From the NCBI RefSeq assembly GCF_003797825.1, contig NZ_RKME01000015.1:62001-126000 (forward strand): a stretch of DNA of 64,000 nt. Reading direction: 5' to 3'. The position numbers were made by a program, and so were the translations under genes. The notes under the pieces are model-generated. The model did no database searches, had not been told where the DNA came from, and worked only from the letters and a program-made list of their open reading frames with translations. The DNA is from Gordonia sp. OPL2 (lineage in GTDB: Bacteria > Actinomycetota > Actinomycetes > Mycobacteriales > Mycobacteriaceae). Positions 1 through 8,700 of the stretch are shown in pieces (the first letter of the stretch is position 1; every line of letters starts with the position of its first letter).

Positions 1-2
1 TT

Positions 3-200
3 CCCGAACTCGCGCTCGTGGGGCTCCCCGACGGAGTGGTCGCCGTCCGCATCGACGATCCGACCCCGACCCGGTCGATCTGGGTGCGCCGGCACCACCG
101 GGTGGCCGGTCATCATGCGGTCGACCGCATCGTGGATCTCCTCCACGATGCGGTCGGCGCGACGACGGTCCCCGCCGGTCCGACGGAGTCCGGCAGCTAG
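3..200 (+). CDS. LysR-type regulator, C-terminal end (partial)
   Basis: An open frame runs in from the left edge and stops with TAG at 198-200, giving about 65 residues. The segment has the look of the last part of a LysR substrate-binding domain: a hydrophobic strand (VVAVRIDD), then a T/R-S-I-W-V-R-R pattern like the usual 'R.l.l..r' strand, then an amphipathic helix ([13 protein letters not shown]) that normally closes the domain. The helix-turn-helix end is outside the window, so the family call is inference. It is convergent with fgd, and the two genes share the palindrome CTAG as stop codons. Any transcription regulator with this fold is an alternative. Confidence 0.4.
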   Translation, partial: PELALVGLPDGVVAVRIDDPTPTRSIWVRRHHRVAGHHAVDRIVDLLHDAVGATTVPAGPTESGS

Positions 201-1213
201 ACGCTGAGCTTACGGAGCCGAGGCGCGAGATCCTTCTCGAAGTTGGTGAGGAAGCGCTGCTGGTCGTGCCCGGGGGCATGGAACACGAGATGGTTGAGCC
301 CGGAGTCGGTGTAGAACTTCACCTTCTCCACCGCCTCATCCGGATCCGAGGCCACGATCCACCGCTTCGCCACCTGCTCGATCGGCAACTCGTCGGCCAG
401 GCGCTCCATCTCCGTCGACGAGTTCACACTGTGCTTCTGCTCCGCGGTCAACGACAACGGCGCCCAGAACCGCGTGTTCTCCAGCGCCAGCTCGGGGTCC
501 GGATCGTAGGAGATCTTGATCTCGATCATCCGATCGATCTTCTCGAAATCCCGCTCGGCCTTTTCCGCACCCTCCTTGACCGCCGGGATCAACTTCTCCT
601 GATACAGCTCCGCGCCTTTGCCCGAGGTACAGATGAAACCGTCCCCCGCGCGCCCGGCGTACCGCGCCACGACCGGACCGCCTGCGGCCACGTAGACCGG
701 GATCGGCTGCTCGGGAACGTCGTACATGTACGCACCCTGCGTGTGGTAGTACTCGCCGTCGAAGTCGACCTCTTCGCCGGTCCACAGTTCCCGCATGAGC
801 TTGATCGACTCACGCAGGCGCGCGAAGCGCTCCTTGAACTCCGGCCACTCCCCCTGGAAACCGGTCGCGTACTCGTTCAGCGCCTCACCGGTGCCCACCC
901 CGAGCATGATGCGCCCCGGATACAGGCACCCCATCGTCGCGAACGCCTGCGCGATCACCGCCGGGTTGTAGCGGAACGTCGGCGTCATCACCGAGGTCCC
1001 GATCTGCACCCGCTTCGTGCGTTCGCCGACAGCGGCCATCCACGCCAGCGAGAACGGCGCATGTCCACCGTTGTGCCGCCACGGCTGGAAATGATCACTC
1101 ACCGCGACCGAGTCCATCCCGTGCTCCTCGGCCGCCACCGCGATCTCGACCAACTCACGCGGATCGAACTGCTCCGCCGACGCCTTGAAACCGAGCTTGA
1201 GTTCTGCTGACAT
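197..1213 (-). CDS. fgd: F420-dependent glucose-6-phosphate dehydrogenase
   Basis: Oxidises glucose-6-phosphate to 6-phosphogluconolactone while reducing coenzyme F420, supplying F420H2 to the many F420 reductases of mycolate actinobacteria; cytosolic. The 338-residue protein has the luciferase-like TIM-barrel fold of the family and matches the M. tuberculosis enzyme (336 residues) nearly end to end as recalled: [18 protein letters not shown] at the N-terminus, [22 protein letters not shown] with the F420/substrate-binding Asp-His and Trp, [25 protein letters not shown] and [13 protein letters not shown] start at the ATG at 1213 because the conserved sequence begins there and GAGG sits about 8 bases upstream; an upstream start at 1264 would add an unconserved arginine-rich tail. 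Convergent with the LysR fragment. Very secure call. Confidence 0.96.
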   Translation of the reverse strand: MSAELKLGFKASAEQFDPRELVEIAVAAEEHGMDSVAVSDHFQPWRHNGGHAPFSLAWMAAVGERTKRVQIGTSVMTPTFRYNPAVIAQAFATMGCLYPGRIMLGVGTGEALNEYATGFQGEWPEFKERFARLRESIKLMRELWTGEEVDFDGEYYHTQGAYMYDVPEQPIPVYVAAGGPVVARYAGRAGDGFICTSGKGAELYQEKLIPAVKEGAEKAERDFEKIDRMIEIKISYDPDPELALENTRFWAPLSLTAEQKHSVNSSTEMERLADELPIEQVAKRWIVASDPDEAVEKVKFYTDSGLNHLVFHAPGHDQQRFLTNFEKDLAPRLRKLSV

Positions 1214-1421
1214 GTCTGACCTCGTTCCTGCCGGCCGCGGCCGTCGAGCTCGCGGACTTCTCACCGATCGATCACTCTGTGACCAACGTACTCAGCCCGA
1301 ACGGTTGCGCCGACGCGAGGCGGGTCAGTCCGACGGGAACGTGGCGCCGGAGGCGGGGTTCCCGCTGCGCCGACGGCGCGGTCGGCGCCGGTTCGCAACC
1401 CGTTCGTGACGGTCCGGGTGG

Positions 1422-1441
1422 ACTTCAAGTGAACTTGAAGT
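1422..1441. promoter_or_regulatory. SoxR/MerR-type operator in promoter of ABC exporter
   Basis: Inverted repeat ACTTCAAG-TGAA-CTTGAAGT, 8-bp perfect arms with a 4-bp spacer. The core CAAGTGAACTTG is very like the SoxR/MerR-family operator core (CTCAAGTTAACTTGAG). It lies just upstream of the exporter start, and a possible -10 (TTCTAC, 1441-1446) directly abuts it, which is the MerR-type position between -35 and -10. No MerR gene is adjacent, so the regulator is unknown. Confidence 0.55.
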
Positions 1442-1456
1442 TCTACCGTGGTCGGC

Positions 1457-3385
1457 ATGAGCATGGAATCGGTGGGCTGGGACACCATGTACAAGTCGAT
1501 GAACGCGCCACAGGCGCGGGCGCTCAAGGGCGAACGCCGGGCAACGCTACGCCGGATCGCCGGCTTCGCGCGGCCCCATCGCCGGCGGATCGCGGTGTTC
1601 CTGGTGTTGTCGGTGGTGACTGCACTGTTGACTGTGGTGACGCCGTTGCTGGCCGGGCGGGTGGTCAATCTGATCACCGGCGCCGAGAGCGGAGCCGACG
1701 GCGGGTCGGGCCCGGCCATCGTCGGACTGGCCTTGTTGATCGCCCTGATCGCCATCGTCGAGGCCGCCGCCGGAATCGGCACGCGCTGGTTCTCGGCCAA
1801 CATCGGTGAGGGCCTCATCCTCGACCTGCGCCGATCGGTGTTCGATCACGTCCAGAAGATGCCGGTCGCGTTCTTCACCCGGACGCGGACCGGCGCCCTG
1901 GTGAGCCGCCTCAACAACGACGTCATCGGGGCACAACGTGCGTTCAGCGACACGCTGTCGGGCGTGGTGTCCAACGCCGTCACCCTCCTGCTGACGCTCG
2001 GCGTGATGATCGCGATCAGTTGGCAGGTCACGATTCTCGCGCTCGTCCTGCTCCCCGTGTTCGTCGTCCCGGCGCGTCGGATGGGACGCCGCATGGCGGC
2101 GTTGTCACGTGAGGCAGCAGAGTACAACGCCCGCATGTCGACCCAGATGACCGAACGGTTCTCGGCCCCGGGTGCCACGCTGGTCAAGCTGTTCGGTCGC
2201 CCCGACATCGAGTCGACGGAGTTCTCCGATCGCGCAGATCGAGTGCGCGACATCGGGGTTCGTCGCGCGATGCTCCAGGCGTTCTTCATGACGGCACTGA
2301 CCCTCGTGTCGGCGTTGGCACTCGCCCTCGTCTACGGGCTGGGCGGATGGCTCGCCGTCGGGGGCCACCTGTCCGCAGGCGCCGTCGTCTCACTGGCGCT
2401 CCTGCTCACCCGCATGTACGCGCCGCTGACCGCGCTGGCGAACGCACGGGTCGAGATCATGAGTGCGCTCGTCAGTTTCGAGCGCGTCTTCGAGGTCCTC
2501 GATCTCGAGCCGCTGATCGCCGACAAGCCCGACGCACGGCCGGTGCCGCAGGGCCCGGTGTCGGTCCGTTTCGACGACGTCTCGTTCGCCTACCCGTCCG
2601 CCGACAAGGTGTCCCTGGCGTCATTGGAAGAGGTTGCGCAACTGGACAATCGCGGTGGTTCGACGGTTCTGCACGACATCGACCTCGAGGTGCCGGCCGG
2701 GTCAATGACGGCGCTCGTCGGCAGTTCGGGGGCCGGGAAGTCGACGATCGCGAACCTCGCGACCCGCCTCTACGACGTCGACACGGGCACCATCGAACTC
2801 AACGGCGTCGACATCCGCGACCTGCAGAGTGCGTCGGTGCATCGGACCGTCGGACTGGTGACCCAGGACGGCCACCTCTTCCACGACACGGTCCGCGCCA
2901 ATCTCGCGCTCGCCGACCCGGCGGTGACCGAGCAGCAGATCTGGGATGCGTTACGGCGTGCCCGCCTCGACGACCTGGTGCACTCACTGCCCGACGGTCT
3001 CGACACCGTCGTCGGCGAGCGCGGCTACCGCCTGTCCGGTGGTGAGCGACAGCGGCTGACGATCGCCCGCCTGCTGCTGGCCCAGCCGTCGGTCGTGATC
3101 CTCGACGAGGCGACCGCACATCTCGACTCGACGTCGGAGGCCGCGGTCCAGGAGGCGTTGGGCGAGGCGCTCGTCGGGCGGACATCGATCGTGATCGCCC
3201 ACCGGTTGTCGACCATCCGGGCCGCTGACGAGATCGCCGTCCTCGAGCAGGGGCGCATCGTCGAACGCGGAGATCACGCGACCCTACTCGCCCGCAACGG
3301 GCGCTACGCCGAGCTGTACCGCACCCAGTTCGCCGACGACGCACGGTCCGGAATCGTCTGCTGCGAGGACGAACTGACCGCCTGA
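1457..3385 (+). CDS. ABC exporter, fused membrane and ATPase domains
   Basis: Half-size ABC exporter (about 642 residues), acting as a homodimer or heterodimer in the inner membrane to pump drugs or lipids out. Residues about 25-330 hold the six-helix type-1 exporter domain (RRIAVFLVLSVVTALL..., later a pair of helices near 240-300). The ATPase domain follows: Walker A VGSSGAGKST near residue 420, signature LSGGERQRLTIARLLL, Walker B SVVILDEATAHLD and the switch His in IVIAHRLS. An unusual insertion (SADKVSLASLEEVAQLDN) sits between the first two ATPase strands. Candidate starts are GTG 1448, ATG 1457 and ATG 1463; all fall within a few bases of the predicted transcription start, so the message may be leaderless. 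The operator palindrome upstream suggests induction by a redox or drug-sensing MerR/SoxR protein. Substrate unknown. Confidence 0.88.
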   Translation: MSMESVGWDTMYKSMNAPQARALKGERRATLRRIAGFARPHRRRIAVFLVLSVVTALLTVVTPLLAGRVVNLITGAESGADGGSGPAIVGLALLIALIAIVEAAAGIGTRWFSANIGEGLILDLRRSVFDHVQKMPVAFFTRTRTGALVSRLNNDVIGAQRAFSDTLSGVVSNAVTLLLTLGVMIAISWQVTILALVLLPVFVVPARRMGRRMAALSREAAEYNARMSTQMTERFSAPGATLVKLFGRPDIESTEFSDRADRVRDIGVRRAMLQAFFMTALTLVSALALALVYGLGGWLAVGGHLSAGAVVSLALLLTRMYAPLTALANARVEIMSALVSFERVFEVLDLEPLIADKPDARPVPQGPVSVRFDDVSFAYPSADKVSLASLEEVAQLDNRGGSTVLHDIDLEVPAGSMTALVGSSGAGKSTIANLATRLYDVDTGTIELNGVDIRDLQSASVHRTVGLVTQDGHLFHDTVRANLALADPAVTEQQIWDALRRARLDDLVHSLPDGLDTVVGERGYRLSGGERQRLTIARLLLAQPSVVILDEATAHLDSTSEAAVQEALGEALVGRTSIVIAHRLSTIRAADEIAVLEQGRIVERGDHATLLARNGRYAELYRTQFADDARSGIVCCEDELTA

Positions 3386-3427
3386 TGTCCGACACCGTCG
3401 ATCATGCGGATGGCATCTCCGACGGAC

Positions 3428-3868
3428 TCACGAAGCAGCCGACCAGCTGTGCCAGGTGAGATCACGGACGACGACGACCGGGCCGTCGGGACGGTCCGCG
3501 CGGTACTGCGGGTACTTCTCTGCGAGACGATCGATCGCGCGACCGGCCTGATCGGTGTCCGGGTCGACGACCTCGCCGGCACCGTCGACCCGGACCCACC
3601 ACAGGGTGGTCCAGTCGTCGTCGTAGTGGTCCACCAGCAGTGACACCAGTGGGTTCGCCTCGATGTTCGCGAGTCGTCGGAGGCGCTGTGTTCGTTTCGG
3701 CTTGTGGTCGACGCAGGTGATCAGCGTGTCGTCGGCGAGGGTGAAGACGACGGGAACCAGGTGCGGTCGACCGTCGGCGCCGGCAGTGGCCAGCCGCGCC
3801 ACCCGGGCGCGCGCAAAGCGATCACGGTCCGAGGTCATCGACGTCGGCGGGAACGGCGCGTCCGTCAC
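3428..3868 (-). CDS. PPOX-class F420-dependent oxidoreductase, Rv0121 family
   Basis: Small split-beta-barrel flavin/deazaflavin oxidoreductase, 146 residues, probably using F420H2 to reduce an unknown substrate. Visible family features are FARARVARLATAGADGRPHLVPVVF (first barrel strands), DHKPKRTQRLRRLANIEANP (cofactor-phosphate binding Lys/Arg stretch) and VSLLVDHYDDDWTTLWWVRVDG, the last two being hallmarks of the Rv0121c-like (TIGR03668) group. Starts with GTG at 3868, overlapping the stop of the upstream membrane gene in a GTGA junction, so it is translationally coupled. Last gene of a leftward operon; convergent with the ABC exporter 42 bases away. An ATG at 3838 is an alternative start. 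Confidence 0.85.
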   Translation of the reverse strand: MTDAPFPPTSMTSDRDRFARARVARLATAGADGRPHLVPVVFTLADDTLITCVDHKPKRTQRLRRLANIEANPLVSLLVDHYDDDWTTLWWVRVDGAGEVVDPDTDQAGRAIDRLAEKYPQYRADRPDGPVVVVRDLTWHSWSAAS

Positions 3869-4104
3869 GTCGAGGGGTCATCGTCGGCGTCCTTCTGGGG
3901 GAACTTCCGACGACGGAACTGCAGGATCACCAGCCCGATGTTGACGACGACGATGGCGATCCCGATGCCCACCCAGACCCAGCGGCCTTCCTGCCACCAG
4001 TTCACCGTCAGCAGCGCGACGCAGATCATCAGGATCACCGAACCGACGATGGTCATGCCGCGGGAGAAGCTCTGCGCGCCGCGTTGGAAGTCGTTGTTGA
4101 TCAT
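3865..4104 (-). CDS. Small two-helix membrane protein
   Basis: A 79-residue protein with two predicted transmembrane helices (about residues 17-34, GMTIVGSVILMICVALLTV, and 44-62, VWVGIGIAIVVVNIGLVILQF) separated by a short W-rich loop (NWWQEGRWVW), and a charged, acidic C-terminal tail (RRRKFPQKDADDD). No enzyme motif is visible and I do not recognise a named family. It lies 15 bases downstream of the DUF202 gene and overlaps the next gene by 4 bases, so the three are one transcription unit. Role in the membrane is unknown; a partner of the DUF202 protein is possible but only from context. Confidence 0.7.
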   Translation of the reverse strand: MINNDFQRGAQSFSRGMTIVGSVILMICVALLTVNWWQEGRWVWVGIGIAIVVVNIGLVILQFRRRKFPQKDADDDPST

Positions 4105-4119
4105 CGAAACGTTGTCACC

Positions 4120-4404
4120 TCAGGTCTGGATCACGATCACCACGGCTATCGCCACGGCCACGATCACTATCCCAACGATCAGGAACGTGACGTGAGCTGG
4201 CCCCGGCATCTCGCCGCCCTCGCGCAGCGCCCGGCTGGTCTGGCGCCATCGCCACGCGCCGAGCAGGGCGATGATGCAGCCGAGCGCCACCATGATGAGA
4301 CCGAGCGCGGTCTCGAGGACCGGATGTTCGATGTCGCCGGCCACGTAGACGACGGCGACACCGGCCGCCATGAAGCCCAGTGCGGTGCGCACCCAGGCCA
4401 ACAC
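4120..4404 (-). CDS. DUF202 membrane protein; true start uncertain
   Basis: The frame encodes a three-helix membrane protein of the DUF202/YidH type: AERTVLAWVRTALGFMAAGVA followed by helices around LGLIMVALGCIIALLGAW and VTFLIVGIVIVAVAIAVVIV. The first usable start is the GTG at 4404, but that codon lies in the middle of the conserved motif; in the same frame upstream are the residues DARFTLAAERT, which belong to the family's conserved N-terminus. The frame stays open to a stop at 4570-4572 and contains no ATG, GTG or TTG in between; only CTG codons (for example 4525-4527) are available. The listed span is therefore a minimum. Sits between the esterase gene and the small membrane gene in a leftward operon. 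Function of the family is unknown. Confidence 0.72.
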   Translation of the reverse strand: MLAWVRTALGFMAAGVAVVYVAGDIEHPVLETALGLIMVALGCIIALLGAWRWRQTSRALREGGEMPGPAHVTFLIVGIVIVAVAIAVVIVIQT

Positions 4405-4495
4405 GGTGCGTTCGGCGGCGAGGGTGAACCGGGCGTCGACGCTGCCGCGTACGGGCGTCGGTCCGTCCTCGCTGGTGGAGTCGGGGGGCGCGGAG

Positions 4496-5470
4496 TCAGC
4501 CGGCCCGCTGGTCCTTCCGGTCGTCAGCGTCCTTCGCCTCTCGAATGGCTTGTGCGATGAATGCAGCGGTCACCTCGATGGCGTGCAACGTCTCGGGGTG
4601 ACGCGCGGTGAGCACGGGAAACGCGTGCACCTGCCAACTGTAGCTGTGCGCCACGGCATCGACGTCGGCATCGTCGAGGGTCTCGACGAGTGCGATGGCA
4701 TCGGGCTCGAGCAACTCGCCCTCCGCGGTGATCACGACCGTCGGCGGGAACGCGTCGTCGGCGAGCTCGCGGATTCGCCGCGTGCCCTGCAACGGAACCG
4801 GTCCCCGATCCAGCAGCGGTGTCAGCTCACGCACCTTGTTCTGCGGGATGTAGGCGTCAGACCGACTCGACCGATCCGGGTTGGTGCCGACATCGAGGTC
4901 GAGCATGGGCGAGATCCCGACGAACGCGACCGGTCGTGGCAGCCCCTCCTGGGCGGCCGCCTCGACCACCTTGCCGGCGAGGAATCCACCGGCGGAATCC
5001 CCCGCGACGATGACCCGGCGGTATCCGCGCTCACCGACCAACTCCCGGTAGGCGCCCACCGCATCCGCGACCGACGTCCCGACACCGAACTGGGGAAGCT
5101 GACGGTACTCGAGCGAGAAAACCGGCAGTCCGGTCTCCTTCGAGAGCCGACTCGCCATCGAGCGGTGCGACCCCAGACCGCACACGACGAACGCCCCGCC
5201 GTGGAGATAGAGGATCGCCGTCTCCGAGTCGCGGCGCGACGGTCCGGACGGCATGATGAGTTCGACCGGCCGCCCGTCGAGGGTCATCCGCTCACGGACG
5301 ACACCCGAGGGCTTCGGACCGGCAGCGAATGCGCGATCGATGAGGAACAGGCCGGCCATGCCGGCCTTGTTGAGCGGCCAGAGCGACAGTGTGGGCCGCA
5401 GCAGGACTCGGGTGCCGAGCCACATCGGGAAGGAGAGGAGACTCGGTTTGCGGTGGTGCACGATGGGCAT
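4496..5470 (-). CDS. Alpha/beta hydrolase esterase, HSL family
   Basis: Carboxylesterase of the hormone-sensitive-lipase group, 324 residues. Seen: oxyanion-hole motif LYLHGGAFV near residue 88, nucleophile elbow AGDSAGGFLA (catalytic Ser near 157), acid residue probably in AEGELLEPDAIAL, and catalytic His in SWQVHAFPVL near 287. N-terminus has a short hydrophobic patch (PTLSLWPLNKAGMAGLFLID) that could associate with membrane but no clear signal peptide, so a cytosolic or membrane-attached enzyme hydrolysing short-chain esters is likely. First gene of the leftward operon with the DUF202, small membrane and Rv0121-like genes; its 3' end overlaps the upstream extension of the DUF202 frame. Natural substrate cannot be told from sequence. 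Confidence 0.88.
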   Translation of the reverse strand: MPIVHHRKPSLLSFPMWLGTRVLLRPTLSLWPLNKAGMAGLFLIDRAFAAGPKPSGVVRERMTLDGRPVELIMPSGPSRRDSETAILYLHGGAFVVCGLGSHRSMASRLSKETGLPVFSLEYRQLPQFGVGTSVADAVGAYRELVGERGYRRVIVAGDSAGGFLAGKVVEAAAQEGLPRPVAFVGISPMLDLDVGTNPDRSSRSDAYIPQNKVRELTPLLDRGPVPLQGTRRIRELADDAFPPTVVITAEGELLEPDAIALVETLDDADVDAVAHSYSWQVHAFPVLTARHPETLHAIEVTAAFIAQAIREAKDADDRKDQRAG

Positions 5471-5689
5471 TGCTCAGTCCTCGTCATTCGACGCCCAACA
5501 CGCAACCGGCTCCACACCGACCCCCCGGTGGGCGCGTGCTGAGATGTATCAGTGCGAAAACTACACCGGTTCCGTCACGCCGTGCCGCTGATCGCCGAGT
5601 ATTCGCGCGCAACCTCACCGCGCCGGTGGACCGAGACGCGCGCCACCGATTGTTCACCTGCGTCACAGACACGAGTCGGATTCGTCGGC

Positions 5690-5695
5690 TATATT
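5690..5695 (+). promoter_or_regulatory. Candidate -10 box of the Pls-like gene
   Basis: TATATT in an otherwise GC-rich stretch, 33 bases before the GTG start of the synthetase gene. No good -35 is visible 17 bases upstream. The 258-base divergent region 5471-5728 otherwise shows nothing recognisable. Confidence 0.35.
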
Positions 5696-5728
5696 CCTCC
5701 CTTCGTGCCGAAACGATGGTGGTGACGA

Positions 5729-8700
5729 GTGGTCATCCCGCCCCAGTTCTTGTTGTCGTCGCAGGCCAGCGCGCCGCGGACGCTGTGCGACGTCCTCGAC
5801 GACACCGCCGCGCGATTCCCCGACGAGCCCGCGATCGACGACGGTGAGCTGTCTCTCACCTACGGACAGCTCCTCGCGCTGGTCCGGCGCGGCGCCGAAC
5901 GACTGACCGCGGCGGGCGTCGCCCCGGGCGGGCGTGTCGGCATCCGTATGCAGTCGGGTACCCGGCATCTGTACGTCGCGATCCTGTCGGCGCTGTACGC
6001 CGGGGCCGCCTATGTGCCCGTCGACGCCGACGACCCGGACGAACGCGCCGAGCTGGTGTTCGGCGAGGCCGGCGTGGACGTCATCCTCGACGGCGACGGG
6101 GTGACCGCGCTGCCCGACGCACCCGACGGTCCCGCGCCGACACGGCCGTCGACCGACGACGACGCGTGGATCATCTTCACCTCGGGTTCGACCGGCACCC
6201 CGAAGGGTGTCGCGGTCACCCACCGCAACGCGGCCGCCTTCGTCGACGCCGAGGCCCGCATGTTCCTGCTCGACGACCCGCTGGGCCCGGATGATCGGGT
6301 CCTGGCCGGATTGTCGGTGGCCTTCGACGCGTCGTGCGAGGAGATGTGGCTCGCATGGCGGTACGGCGCCTGCCTGGTCCCGGCTCCCCGCGCGCTGGTG
6401 CGCAGCGGCATGGACCTCGGCCCGTGGCTCGTGCAGCGCGACATCACCGTCGTCTCGACGGTCCCGACACTGGCCTCGCTGTGGCCGCCGGAAGCCCTGG
6501 AAGCGGTGCGGCTGTTGATCTTCGGCGGCGAGGCCTGCCCGCCCGAGCTCGCCGAGCGGCTGGCGGTGGAGGGCCGGGAGGTGTGGAACACCTACGGCCC
6601 GACCGAGGCCACCGTCGTCGCGTGCGCCGCGCCGCTCGACGGCACGGGCCCGGTCCGCATCGGATTGCCGCTTCCCGGTTGGGATCTCGCGGTCGTCGGT
6701 CCGGACGGCCAGCCGGTCGCCGAGGGTGCCGTCGGTGAGCTCGTCATCGGTGGCGTCGGTCTGGCCCGCTACCTCGACCCCGCCAAAGACGCCGAGAAGT
6801 ACGCCCCGATGCCCACATTGGGATGGGAACGGGCCTACCGCAGTGGCGATCTCGTCCGTCTCGATCCGGCCGGTCTGCTCTTCCAGGGCCGCGCCGACGA
6901 TCAGGTGAAGGTGGGCGGCCGGCGCATCGAGCTCGGCGAGATCGACAATGCGCTGCAACAACTCCCGGGCGTCAGCGGCGCCGCGGCAGCAGTGCGCAAG
7001 TCGGCGGCGGGCAACAGCCTGCTCGTCGGTTACCTGGTCTCGCCACATCCGGATTTCGACGTCGCCGCGGCCCACGCCACGCTCGCCGACCAGCTGCCCG
7101 CCCCGATGGTGCCGCGTCTGGCCCTGGTCGACGAGCTGCCGACCCGGACCTCGGGAAAGGTCGACCGCAACGCCCTCCCCTGGCCGCTGCCGGGGACCGC
7201 GTCGTCGGAGGAGTCCGAGGATCTCAGCGACACCGAGGTCTGGGTCGCCGAATGCTGGACCGACGTCCTCGGCGTCGTCATCGACGATCCGCGCGCCGAT
7301 TTCTTCGCCGAGGGCGGGGGTTCGTTGGCGGCGGCCCAACTGGTCACCGCATTGCGCACCCGCTATCCCGACATCACCGTCGCCGACCTCTACGACCACC
7401 CCCGCCTGGGGTCGCTGGCCGAGATGCTCGAGGCGCGGACGCCGTCGAGCGTGGTCGTCGAGCGCGACGTGACGCCGACGCCTCGCCGCGCGGGCCTCGC
7501 ACAGCTGGCGTTGTCGATCCCGCTGACCACGCTCACCGGATTGCAGTGGGCCACCTGGCTCGGCGTCGTCAACAACGTGGCGATCGAGGTCGTCGACCGC
7601 GCCGCCCGCGACGTGCCGTGGCTGGTGCCGGTGAACTGGTGGGTGCTGCTCATCGCGTTTCTGGTGTTCATCACCCCGCCCGGCCGCATGGCGATCGCCG
7701 CGACCGGTTCCCGTCTGCTGCTCGCCGGCCTGACCCCCGGCACGTACCCGCGCGGAGGCAGTACACACATCCGGCTGTGGGTCGCCGAGCGCCTCCTCGA
7801 GGCGAGCGGCGCAGCGAATCTGTCCGGTGCGCCGTGGATGATCTATCTGGCGCGCGCGTTCGGCGCGACGATCGGGCGCGGCGTCGACCTACACACGATC
7901 CCCCCGGTCACGGGATTCCTCACCATCGGCGATGGCGCGTCCATCGAGCCCGAGGTCGATCTCGCCGGATGGTGGATCGACGGCGACCGCGTGCACATCG
8001 GCGAGATCGTCATCAAACGCGGCGCCTCGGTCGGGGCGCGCTCGACGTTGCTGCCCGGCGCGGTCGTCGGACGCGACGCGGAGGTGGAACCGGGATCGGC
8101 CGTGCGCGGCCGGGTCAAGGCCGGCCAGCACTGGGCCGGTTCCCCGGCGGCCAAGGTACGCAAGGCCGCCCATCCGTGGCCGGATCACCGCCCGCCACGC
8201 GGAACGCAGTGGGTTCCGGTCTATGTCATCTCGTCGATGCTGCTGGCGGCCATCCCGCTGATCGCCCTCGGCGCCGGACTCGCCGTGATGGGGTCGTGGG
8301 CCCTGCACGCCGACCGACTGCGCAGCGTCGGGCTGCGCTGCCTCGCCCTGCTCCCGGTGGCGACACTGACCAGCCTGCTGGTCTTCGCCGTCGTCACCGC
8401 GGTGCTGGTTCGCCTGCTGTCACTCGGGCTGTCGAAGGGCTACCACCCGGTCCGGTCACGGGTCGGATGGCAGGTATGGATGACCGAACGCCTCCTCGAC
8501 TCCGCCCGCACCTATCTGTTCCCGCTCTACGCGAGCCTGCTGACGCCATGGTGGTTCCGCATCCTCGGCGTGAAGGTCGGCGTCGGAACCGAGATCTCGA
8601 CAGCGCTGGTCCTGCCGAAGTTCACCACCATCGGCGACGGCGCGTTCCTCGCCGACGACACGATGGTCGCCTCCTACGAACTCGGTGGCGGCTGGCTGCA

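Noticed and set aside
266-1210. 314-codon open frame on the plus strand opposite fgd
   Set aside because: Arg/His-rich antisense shadow of a well-identified gene; such frames are common in high-GC DNA.
5663-7768. 701-codon open frame opposite the Pls-like gene
   Set aside because: Low-complexity Arg/Gly/Asp-rich translation with no domain; the sense frame has clear synthetase motifs.
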